Below, piece by piece: positions 28,960 through 37,347 of a stretch of DNA of 44,614 bases. Both the position numbers and the translations under genes were made by a program. Origin of the DNA: Porticoccaceae bacterium (GTDB taxonomy: Bacteria > Pseudomonadota > Gammaproteobacteria > Pseudomonadales > Porticoccaceae). The stretch lies in contig PCCK01000012.1 in the NCBI GenBank assembly GCA_002731695.1, positions 96,408 through 141,021 of the forward strand, read 5' to 3'. Position 1 is the first letter of the stretch. Each line of letters starts with the position of its first letter. The notes beneath the pieces were generated by a model, which was given only the letters and a program-made list of their open reading frames with translations, ran no database searches and was not told where the DNA came from.

Positions 28960-29184
28960 TTAAATATCTGCAGGCAAGGGCACAGGAAAATCTTCTGATA
29001 TTTCCTCAGAAGGCTTGAACTCATCTTTATTTATGTTCTCATCGATCCTTTTTTCTTTTACCGTGCTACTTTTTGTCTCTGATTCAAGCGCTTCTTTTTG
29101 GTCTTTTCTTTCCTCATCAGAGTCGGCTACGTAGGAGAAAAAAATCAATGTTGGGATAGTAAGTGACAAAAGAATTCTGATCAT
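28960..29184 (-). CDS. Small exported acidic/Lys-rich protein, hypothetical
   Basis: Signal-like MIRILLSLTIPTLIFFSYVA then charged low-complexity tail; 4-nt overlap with upstream gene. Confidence 0.6.
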   Translation of the reverse strand: MIRILLSLTIPTLIFFSYVADSDEERKDQKEALESETKSSTVKEKRIDENINKDEFKPSEEISEDFPVPLPADI

Positions 29185-31265
29185 TTTTCTTCAGTGATCC
29201 TATCCACATATCTAGCAATCCGAAAGCCTAGATCAATTCTCGGATCGTTTCCATGATCTCGGTAAGTGAGCCGTAATTCTGACCTTGATCCCATTGCCCA
29301 GCTAGCACCTCTGATCACATGTCGGGTCCCTCCTTCGGGGCCTTTGAGATCTATCAAGGGTTCCCCTCGGTGGGGTTGCAGATCATAATAATCGTTCACC
29401 CACTCGGCTACATTTCCACCTATGTTATAAAGTCCCTTCTTATTCGAGGGGAAAGTCCCTATTGGAGCAGAGACTGGGTACCCATCTGTGTAGCTAAGTA
29501 ATTTAAATCGTACTAGTTTTGCAGCTGCTATATCAGCATAATTGCCAACCACTCGATCAGGAGGAAAGCGGTCATTTTCCCACGGATAAATTTGAGCAGA
29601 CCCGTGAGGACCAGTCCTCGCCACCCACGACCATTCTGCCTCGGTCGGAAGACGGTATCCGTTCGACGACCAATCTATTCTCTCGGTTTGATCTGTATTT
29701 ATTAGATAGAAGGGTGACAACAGATCTTGTTTGCTAAGCCAGTTACAAAATCTTATAGCTTCTTCCCAAGAAACATTGACCACGGGTTGCTCTTCCATGT
29801 CAAGGGTCTTTCCGGAAATTGCCGATGAGCTATGGTTTGTTTTCCACATGCGAAATTGTCGATTTGAGACCTCGGTTTCCCCAATGTAAAAGGGTCTTTT
29901 GAGTGTTACAGCGCGTTCGACTTCATTTGCTCGTCGTCCAGGTTGCCTACGGGGTGCTCCCATGAGGAACGGCGCCTTTGGACGCATTAGTAGTAACTGT
30001 ATGTCAGCAACAGTCTTTATTCGATTGGGACGTGTTGACCAATATGCCGCTTCCTCCGTAAGGAGGGTGACTGAGAGCGCTTGCTGCTGTGATGGTTGCG
30101 GTAATACCTTAAATGTTTCAGTTCGATACCCTTTCTGCTCTATTCTGAGTTCATGTTGCCTTGATGGCAACCGAAGTGTTTGTGATCCGGTACTGAAAAA
30201 CTTGTTGTCAACGTATACTTTTGCTCCTTCGGGGGATATGGAAAGTGCAATTTCTCCGATGTCCTCTTGAAGAGTTAACTGCAACTTAAGTACTTGGTCG
30301 GAGGCAACAGTAAACCCATGCAGTTTTTTGATATATCCCTCCAATATCATCTCGATTTTGTGGCGTTGTTTGGGACGAACCGGTATCTTGAGTGGCGAAA
30401 TTCCCTGAAAATTACCGTTGAGTATTATGCTTGCGCCAGTTGGAACAGTCTCTAGCTGCAGATACCCGTCCGCTGTGACTAGGGGAATTGGCGGGTATAC
30501 CTGCGTTTCACCGGCAGTGATACTTAACGTACCCGACCAATCATTGAATCCGCTTTTTTTAAGCAAGATGGAACTACCTGACTGTAAAACCTCAGCAGTG
30601 GCAGGCGTATTACCTACGAGTTTATCATCTATCCAAAGCTCAGCGGCATTTGGTACAGAGTCAATTTTCAGCGTTCCCCAGCCGGGTTGCAGCTCAGCTT
30701 CAAGGGTTTGTGTTTCACCAAGACCAATGATGTCAACGTCATATTTTGAATCGAGGTACCTGGCTTTGGAGAGGACGATTTGATGAGTGCCTTTTCTCAA
30801 TCCCTTAATAACTCCAGGTAGGATAGCGACAGATGGCGCACCATCTACCAGCGCAGTTATTTCCTTTAACGTTGATTCAACCTTTAATTCTCCTGGAAGG
30901 GGTTCCAGTACTATGTTCAACTGTTGTTCATTATTTGATAATACTTCAAGGTCCATATCGTGTTGTTTATAACCGGTGGCAGTTACTCTGACCTCATATT
31001 TTCCCGGGAGTAAAAGATAATTTGATCCGATTCTAAACGATACGCCTGACAACTCGATGCGGCTGTCTAGGGGAGTGGTGGTAATGATTACTGGACTTGC
31101 TGATGCAAGGTAGAGCATCACAAGTGAGCCTGCTGCGAGGGTAATAGCTAAGACCCACAAACCCACGGAAGTTTTACCCCTATGCTTTTTGGTTTCACCG
31201 TCGAGAGGGGAAAATTTTGTGGGCTTGAGGTTCTCTGTAGGCTCCTCTTGATCTGTTGAGTTCAT
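29181..31265 (-). CDS. TM-anchored protein with about five PEGA repeats and a C-terminal FGE-sulfatase/SUMF1-like domain
   Basis: PEGA-like repeats (e.g. GWGTLKIDSVPNAAELWIDDKLVGNTP, GYLQLETVPTGASIILNGNFQGISP); YIGETEVSNRQFRMW, YRLPTEAEWSWVAR, GNVAEWVNDYY, RGASW..LGFRIAR. Confidence 0.93.
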   Translation of the reverse strand: MNSTDQEEPTENLKPTKFSPLDGETKKHRGKTSVGLWVLAITLAAGSLVMLYLASASPVIITTTPLDSRIELSGVSFRIGSNYLLLPGKYEVRVTATGYKQHDMDLEVLSNNEQQLNIVLEPLPGELKVESTLKEITALVDGAPSVAILPGVIKGLRKGTHQIVLSKARYLDSKYDVDIIGLGETQTLEAELQPGWGTLKIDSVPNAAELWIDDKLVGNTPATAEVLQSGSSILLKKSGFNDWSGTLSITAGETQVYPPIPLVTADGYLQLETVPTGASIILNGNFQGISPLKIPVRPKQRHKIEMILEGYIKKLHGFTVASDQVLKLQLTLQEDIGEIALSISPEGAKVYVDNKFFSTGSQTLRLPSRQHELRIEQKGYRTETFKVLPQPSQQQALSVTLLTEEAAYWSTRPNRIKTVADIQLLLMRPKAPFLMGAPRRQPGRRANEVERAVTLKRPFYIGETEVSNRQFRMWKTNHSSSAISGKTLDMEEQPVVNVSWEEAIRFCNWLSKQDLLSPFYLINTDQTERIDWSSNGYRLPTEAEWSWVARTGPHGSAQIYPWENDRFPPDRVVGNYADIAAAKLVRFKLLSYTDGYPVSAPIGTFPSNKKGLYNIGGNVAEWVNDYYDLQPHRGEPLIDLKGPEGGTRHVIRGASWAMGSRSELRLTYRDHGNDPRIDLGFRIARYVDRITEEK

Positions 31266-31345
31266 ATCTTCGCCTGGGCTGCAATGATTGCTGACGACTT
31301 GTGGTCTACTTCATACACTGACCACACAAGATCGCATCACTGGAT

Positions 31346-32746
31346 TTATATTGTCTCACTACAACGAATGTCAATGGGCACATTATTTGAGCCGATGTCG
31401 ACCGTAAATTCTATCAAAATGTCTCGAAATCCGGTCCTGGCGCCAAGAATGCTGTATTTTCCGGGCCGCAAGGACACTGTTTTGCGCGCAAAAACCCCAA
31501 GTTTTGAAACGCGAAGCAAGGTCACCTCAGTTTGACCATCTGACTGAAGAATAACCTCGGTGGCAGTTTGTGATCGCTCAAGTAATTTCTCTAGATCTCT
31601 AATTTGGCCCGATAACTTCGGTGTATTAACACCGTTATCTGCGATTCCAAGTAGATTATCTAGTAAGACTTTTGCTTCAATATAGGTCTTTTGATTAGCC
31701 AAGGCTAGCGGAGATGCAAGTACAGCGTTAGTTTGGCGATCCATATCACTGCGAATTAAAGCATTGATCTTTTTGACTCGTGGTTGGACTAGAGTGTCGT
31801 CCAGGAGGATAAGGTCGTTGTAGATGTGCAATGCCTCGGCCCATTTTTCGTCCGATTCCAGCTTGCTGGCTAGTTCCATTTTTTTTGTTACTTCGAAATG
31901 TTGTTGTCGCGTCTCAAGTTGTAACAGTGCCTTGTCGACGGATATTTTGCTCTCATCCAATGTCCTTGCTGATAAAAATGCATTCCTAGCGCCTTGAAAC
32001 TGATTTTTTCCGAGTTTATCCCATCCAAGACTCATCAGTGACTGAAAATCTCGACCCTGAATTTTTTTGCTAACTTTTTTAAGCGCTGTTCTCGCTGGAG
32101 TGAAATTATCATCGAGTTCTAGTGCTAATTTATAGTAGCGCTCGGCCAAGTTTAATTTACCAGAATCTTGATGTTTAGTTGCATTTTGGAAGTGTTCAAG
32201 GACCTCCGGCAGTGATTCACTCCTCTTTAACAGTGAGGTGGCTTGAAGATTTTCAGGTGCTATTGTGATTGCAGTTTGAGCATGTTCTCTGGCCTCATAC
32301 ACCTCTCCTTGAAGGATGCTTTTCAATCCACTTTTTATGCTTGCTTCGAGCGTGGCCTCAGCGGTTATCTCCAGCTCTCTCAGTCTGTCAAGTGCGAGAT
32401 TATAACTTACCATCGCTTGTTGATATTTTGTATCCAAGTATAGTTGGTCACCAATTTCAATTAACTTAAAAGACTCAAAGAATACACTTTCCCCCCATTT
32501 TGTGACTCCGCGAGAATCTAATGAGTCCCTCGTTGTGATTATTTGAGCCAGCAACTCTTGCGAAGCAAGGCGATACTTTTGCTTTTCAGCTAACTGAGAG
32601 GGAGTAAGCTGCGGTACTGGTAGGTTGCTTTCAATTAGATTTTCTTTAATTGTGAATAACGGTTCTTCTATCACCCTTGGGAGTACAAAAGCTATACATA
32701 TCGAAACAGATATTAGCAGCAAGAGTGTTATCTGTTTTTTATTCAT
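31346..32746 (-). CDS. TPR protein with C-terminal PEGA-like domain, N-terminal signal anchor
   Basis: Repeated helical TPR-like units (YQQAMVSYNLALDRL, NLAERYYKLALELDDNFTPA); C-terminal VTLLRVSKLGVFARKTVSLRPGKYSILGARTGFRDI. Met at 32746 preferred (track start 32773). Confidence 0.8.
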   Translation of the reverse strand: MNKKQITLLLLISVSICIAFVLPRVIEEPLFTIKENLIESNLPVPQLTPSQLAEKQKYRLASQELLAQIITTRDSLDSRGVTKWGESVFFESFKLIEIGDQLYLDTKYQQAMVSYNLALDRLRELEITAEATLEASIKSGLKSILQGEVYEAREHAQTAITIAPENLQATSLLKRSESLPEVLEHFQNATKHQDSGKLNLAERYYKLALELDDNFTPARTALKKVSKKIQGRDFQSLMSLGWDKLGKNQFQGARNAFLSARTLDESKISVDKALLQLETRQQHFEVTKKMELASKLESDEKWAEALHIYNDLILLDDTLVQPRVKKINALIRSDMDRQTNAVLASPLALANQKTYIEAKVLLDNLLGIADNGVNTPKLSGQIRDLEKLLERSQTATEVILQSDGQTEVTLLRVSKLGVFARKTVSLRPGKYSILGARTGFRDILIEFTVDIGSNNVPIDIRCSETI

Positions 32747-33953
32747 CTTCCGGCGTTCTCCGCTCCTCAGCATAGATCTGTAGTAATAAGGCCTGCCATT
32801 GTTGGTACTTAGCCTGTACGTTACCAGAGAGGGTCACGGTTCGGTCTTCGAGTTCTATTATCTCAGGTGCCAGAGTTGTTTCGAGACTGGAACCCATTTC
32901 AGCCACCGACTCATTATAACTCGCCGCCCTCTGTTTTTTTTCAAGACCCGATTTCACTAACAGGCCTCCTGCCCCTGCTGTGGTGGTACTTGCTAAGCGG
33001 CCCGCGCTGGAGTCACTCTCAAGACGACCATATATTCCTGCCACGATGGTTCCAATTCCCGCTATTATGCGTTGGTTTCCTTGTTTCTGCAGTTGTCTTG
33101 CTTTCACAACCGAGTCATAGGATGCTCGCCTAAAATCCTGATAGGGAATGTGCATTCGCCGCGAAAAACTGTCGTAGAATTCTTGCATCCGGTCTATGTA
33201 AAGGTGATCTCGATCTCTAATTCGGCGCACTCTCTCTAAGAGTGGATCTGCGTCTGCTGGCAGACGAACTATCTGTAATTTACCTTCCTTGTCTGTCCGT
33301 GTGTATGGGTTAAAAGCTTCTGGAGAAAACTGTTGAGCGAAACGCATTTCCGATAGTTTTCGCAGATCGAGCGCGCGTTTTTCTCCATAACTTTCGTATT
33401 GTCGAAGAAGCTCATTCGCTACGCTGATGTATAGATTTTGAAACGGATCACCGGCACCCTTCCTTCTTCTGTCATATGCATATTTTCCGACAGTCGTCCG
33501 GTATTTTTTGGTAAACCATGTAAGGTCTGCGCTGTCTCGAGCCACAATCTCCATTGCCAAGGTTTCACCGTCCGATTGTAAAATAGTACCTTGAATGTAT
33601 AAATCCATTATTGCGTCTTTGTTAGGGATGACTCGAACAGGTCCCCACGCACCGCTCTTTTCAAGTACTCTCAATAGCTGGGTCGAAAAATATACTGTTT
33701 CTGCCAACCGGACTTCGGGGAAGACAGTGTCATCCTCGTCAGTGAGATTAAGACCGTCGTCGAACGCAACTATTCCCACATCCAGTAGCGCTTGCACCGG
33801 AATTGATTTTGTGGGTGAAAGGAGGGTGATTGGGGTCGACGAAGTGATCTTATCGATAGCCGCTTGTGAGCTTGCGGCCATACAAAACGTTACGGCGATG
33901 ACAATCTTCCAAAGATTGGTCCCATTTCCGGTAGGAAAAATGTGGTTCTCCAT
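32739..33953 (-). CDS. Exported hypothetical protein
   Basis: Signal-like FCMAASSQAA; 404-aa ORF; VGIVAFDDGL...; no firm family. Confidence 0.75.
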   Translation of the reverse strand: MENHIFPTGNGTNLWKIVIAVTFCMAASSQAAIDKITSSTPITLLSPTKSIPVQALLDVGIVAFDDGLNLTDEDDTVFPEVRLAETVYFSTQLLRVLEKSGAWGPVRVIPNKDAIMDLYIQGTILQSDGETLAMEIVARDSADLTWFTKKYRTTVGKYAYDRRRKGAGDPFQNLYISVANELLRQYESYGEKRALDLRKLSEMRFAQQFSPEAFNPYTRTDKEGKLQIVRLPADADPLLERVRRIRDRDHLYIDRMQEFYDSFSRRMHIPYQDFRRASYDSVVKARQLQKQGNQRIIAGIGTIVAGIYGRLESDSSAGRLASTTTAGAGGLLVKSGLEKKQRAASYNESVAEMGSSLETTLAPEIIELEDRTVTLSGNVQAKYQQWQALLLQIYAEERRTPEDE

Positions 33954-33956
33954 ATT

Positions 33957-34649
33957 TTATTTTCGTCCTTTGGCTCGGCGATACTCTTCCCATAATTTCT
34001 CACGAAGAATCGGGTCAGTCTCCTGCGACGCAGCTTCTCGTATTTGTCTTTCGACAATGTCATCACCTTGGCCTTCACCAATATCGTCAGGAATCTGGGT
34101 AATTGTAGCATTGCTGGAATCTTTATTTTTGGAGGGAATTGATTCTACGTCTCCCAAAGATTCGGCCTCACCCGCCCCCTGATCTGCGCGTTCTGCGATG
34201 GGGTTTCCGTCCTCCTCCAGTTCCTCATACATCGGCCGATTTGAGTCAGATGCCAGAGTTCTGCTTCCCATCGGGTCAAGCACATCTATACCGGACTCGT
34301 CAGCAGCTCCGCCTAAACGACTGTCAAAATCATCTAGCGAATTTTCGAGGTCTGAGTCCAACTCCTCCAATGAGGGCGCCTTACCATTATCGACAGGGCC
34401 GCCGGCAGCTGATTCGCCTGAACTAGTTGTAGACGATCCGCTTGGCATGGAAACTCCCCCAGGAATACTTACACTGCCACTCGGAATATTAATTGTGGTT
34501 CCTCCAGAAGACGAGCTTGAGTTGGAGGGGATTGGGACAACAGAGTTACAGGCAAGTAAACTGAGGCACAGAAAAATGCCCCCTAACGAGTCTATGGAAC
34601 GAAGTAATTGTTGAAAAATTGTTTTTAAACTTAAAAAGGGTGTATTCAT
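33957..34649 (-). CDS. Ser/Gly/Asp-rich low-complexity predicted lipoprotein
   Basis: Lipobox LLAC; SSSSSGGTTINIPSGSVSIPGGVSMPSGSS; acidic middle and charged C-terminus. Confidence 0.75.
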   Translation of the reverse strand: MNTPFLSLKTIFQQLLRSIDSLGGIFLCLSLLACNSVVPIPSNSSSSSGGTTINIPSGSVSIPGGVSMPSGSSTTSSGESAAGGPVDNGKAPSLEELDSDLENSLDDFDSRLGGAADESGIDVLDPMGSRTLASDSNRPMYEELEEDGNPIAERADQGAGEAESLGDVESIPSKNKDSSNATITQIPDDIGEGQGDDIVERQIREAASQETDPILREKLWEEYRRAKGRK

Positions 34650-34698
34650 GATTTACCTCTTGGCATAAAACTGTGGCACAAGGCTAATTATCAATGCC

Positions 34699-35916
34699 TT
34701 ATCGTGCCAGGAATATTTTATGAGTAGACTCCTCTGGGTTACCCTCATTAAGACGGGGCCTGTATCGACTTTTCTGGATAGATTGACGTATCGACCGCAT
34801 CTCTTCTTCAGATAGGTCCTTGGGAGGGTCAATAAATTGTATATCTCTTGCTCGACCTCTTTTTGTGATGAGCGCGGAAACTTCTAGTACCTTTTGAGTT
34901 TTCGTTTTGCTTTTTTCCGGGAGGTTGAACTCAATTTTTTGTGGCTCGGAAAAAAAAAGTGATTGTACATCTTTAGATACACTCTCATCTAAAAGTGTTT
35001 GGAATGCAAGGCTGTAGGCTTTGATGGCCGCGTGGCTTTGGCCAAAGATAAGGTACCAATCAGCCAACTGAGCAATAGCATCAACCTGACCTAGAAGATC
35101 CGCTACAGGCTGGTTGGATAGAGATTCAACTCTCCTGATTAAGGCGGCTTTACCACGCCGATAATATGTTAGCCCGGCGGCAGAGCGGCCCGTAGTTTGT
35201 GCGCTGGAGTTAGTAGATATTTCATAAGTTGTTTCTGTTGGCAGGCCATTCTGATCTACATAGGTTGCCACGAGGTATTGCACCGCGGCGAGTCTTTGGT
35301 AGTAAATCGGTGCTTTTGCATCTTCTATGGGAATGCTTTGCTCAATTACTCTCGACATCCGTTGTGATATGAGGTCTGCAGCAACGATATAGTCAAGTCC
35401 ACCTCGTCCAGGATTGGCTTCGTAGCGAGCTATCTGCCAGTAAAGAATCTTGTCTAGTGTCTCAAGGATACGGGGATCCAAAGCACCATAGTTGTTTTTC
35501 CCGAGTTGGTATATCGAGTCCATTGCTTTTTGAGCTGATTCTGTGTCTCCTAAGATTGTATCCAGGTCGGCGAGCAAAAAAAGATAGGGCGTTTGAGAGA
35601 TGCTGTGCAGTCCGAAGTTTACCCGCTCTATCTGCATACCTCGTTTGAGAGCACGTTGTGCACCTGAGAAGTTTTCATCGTTCATTAATGCCTGCCCTAG
35701 CCCCATATATAGTTCCGATAACTGGATGGAGAAAGCATTACTATTAGCCTCAGCGCGTTCAATCGCCTCTTGATAGTCTCGCAGGACTTCTTCAGCATTC
35801 AGCGCTCCGTTTACATTCGGTAACAGAGTTATCGCTGTACCGGCTGCCGCTATGCTAAAATACTTCATGAGAGATTGTTTTAGCTTTCGCGAGCAGAGGT
35901 AGGGGGGACGAGGCAT
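34699..35916 (-). CDS. TPR protein with TonB C-terminal-like domain
   Basis: TPR-like helices; KVLEVSALITKRGRARDIQFIDPPKDLSEEEMRSIRQSIQKSRYRPRLNEG resembles a TonB CTD. True start may be at Met-18 (MKYFSIAAAG). Confidence 0.75.
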   Translation of the reverse strand: MPRPPYLCSRKLKQSLMKYFSIAAAGTAITLLPNVNGALNAEEVLRDYQEAIERAEANSNAFSIQLSELYMGLGQALMNDENFSGAQRALKRGMQIERVNFGLHSISQTPYLFLLADLDTILGDTESAQKAMDSIYQLGKNNYGALDPRILETLDKILYWQIARYEANPGRGGLDYIVAADLISQRMSRVIEQSIPIEDAKAPIYYQRLAAVQYLVATYVDQNGLPTETTYEISTNSSAQTTGRSAAGLTYYRRGKAALIRRVESLSNQPVADLLGQVDAIAQLADWYLIFGQSHAAIKAYSLAFQTLLDESVSKDVQSLFFSEPQKIEFNLPEKSKTKTQKVLEVSALITKRGRARDIQFIDPPKDLSEEEMRSIRQSIQKSRYRPRLNEGNPEESTHKIFLAR

Positions 35917-35992
35917 TTAAAGGACCCTCTGTGTGATGAACTATTAATGTGTTGTTAAGTAACCCTACAAGTAGCCTTACTTTAATCAATGC

Positions 35993-36024
35993 AGTAAGAC
36001 ATTAAATATTGTTGACGTCTTACT
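35993..36024. promoter_or_regulatory. Inverted repeat AGTAAGAC-N16-GTCTTACT in the divergent intergenic region
   Basis: Perfect 8-bp arms at 35993-36000 and 36017-36024, upstream of the 15-gene block. Confidence 0.45.
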
Positions 36025-36214
36025 TGCTTGATTATCAAATTCATATTAAATTTCATTGTTGATTAAAACAACAGAACTTTTCCTCTAATAACTTTTAATA
36101 CGAATATCTATCTTTTTTTGGTTTTTAAATGGCGCAAATAAGATTTAATGTCTCTTTACAGCTTTTGATCTTCCATCGCCAACCAAATTCTGTGACAAAA
36201 TAAAGGAGAGCGGT

Positions 36215-37330
36215 TTGAATATAAATTCATTCATCCCCCCACGAAGGACTCTTATGGGTCCCGGTCCATCTGACGTTAGTGAACGAGTTCTAAGTGCCAT
36301 GGCCCGGCCCACTATAGGGCACTTAGATCCATTATTTATAGAAATGATGGACGAAATAAAAACACTTTTGCAGTATGTTTTTCAGACTAAAAATCAGCTT
36401 ACGTTTGCGGTATCTGCTCCTGGTTCAGCAGGCATGGAATGCTGTTTCGCAAATCTGGTTGAGCCCGGCGATGAAGTTATAGTCTGCCAAAATGGAGTTT
36501 TTGGAGGACGTATGCGTGAAAATGTAGAGCGCTGCGGTGGCTCGGCAATTATGGTTCAGGACGAGTGGGGGAGCGCTGTTGATCCGACAAAACTTGAAGA
36601 AGTCCTGAAGCGAAATCCTAACGCGGTCATCGTGGCTTTTGTTCATGCAGAAACTTCTACGGGGGTTCAATCCGATGCTAGATCTTTAGTCCGATTGGCC
36701 CATGAATACGATTGTATAACGATAGTTGATACCGTAACCTCGTTATCGGGGACACCTCTATTTGTCGACGATTGGGAAATCGATGCGATTTATTCGGGGT
36801 CTCAAAAGTGTCTGTCGGCTCCACCTGGTCTATCTCCTGTAAGTTTTAATGAGCGCGCGGCTAAAAAGATTCGTGCCAGAAAAAGTAGAGTCCAAAGTTG
36901 GTTTCTGGATTTAAATCTGGTTATGAATTATTGGGGCGGGGAAGGTAAGAGAACTTACCATCACACGGCACCGGTTAATTGTTTGTATGGGTTGCATGAG
37001 TCTCTTGTCATGGTGCAGGAGGAGGGTCTAGAGGCAGCTTGGAAACGGCACAAAGACAATTATCTTCGACTTCATGATGGTCTTATGTCTCTAGGGATTG
37101 AATTTGTCGTAAACGAGGCTGATCGACTACCTCAGTTAAACGCAGTGTCAATACCAGAGGGGGTTAATGATATGGCAATTCGTAGCCGTTTGCTTGAAGA
37201 ATATAATCTGGAAATAGGCGCCGGATTAGGTACTCTATCTGGTAAGGTCTGGCGTATCGGGCTTATGGGACACGCAAGCACCCCCAAGAATGTTGATTTC
37301 TGTATTAGCTCATTACGTTCGGTGTTATGA
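36215..37330 (+). CDS. Class V PLP-dependent aminotransferase (alanine/serine-glyoxylate aminotransferase-like), TTG start
   Basis: MGPGPSDVSERVLSAMARPTIGHLDP, TGVQSDARSL, VDTVTSLSGTPLFVDDWEIDAIYSGSQKCLSAPPGL. Confidence 0.93.
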   Translation: MNINSFIPPRRTLMGPGPSDVSERVLSAMARPTIGHLDPLFIEMMDEIKTLLQYVFQTKNQLTFAVSAPGSAGMECCFANLVEPGDEVIVCQNGVFGGRMRENVERCGGSAIMVQDEWGSAVDPTKLEEVLKRNPNAVIVAFVHAETSTGVQSDARSLVRLAHEYDCITIVDTVTSLSGTPLFVDDWEIDAIYSGSQKCLSAPPGLSPVSFNERAAKKIRARKSRVQSWFLDLNLVMNYWGGEGKRTYHHTAPVNCLYGLHESLVMVQEEGLEAAWKRHKDNYLRLHDGLMSLGIEFVVNEADRLPQLNAVSIPEGVNDMAIRSRLLEEYNLEIGAGLGTLSGKVWRIGLMGHASTPKNVDFCISSLRSVL

Positions 37331-37347
37331 CGGAGTGTTTTCTTAAT

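Noticed and set aside
29319-34614. Long plus-strand ORFs antisense to the 15-gene block (e.g. 29899-30270, 33595-34182, 34198-34614)
   Set aside because: All are antisense to strong coding genes with domain evidence; composition is consistent with mirror ORFs.
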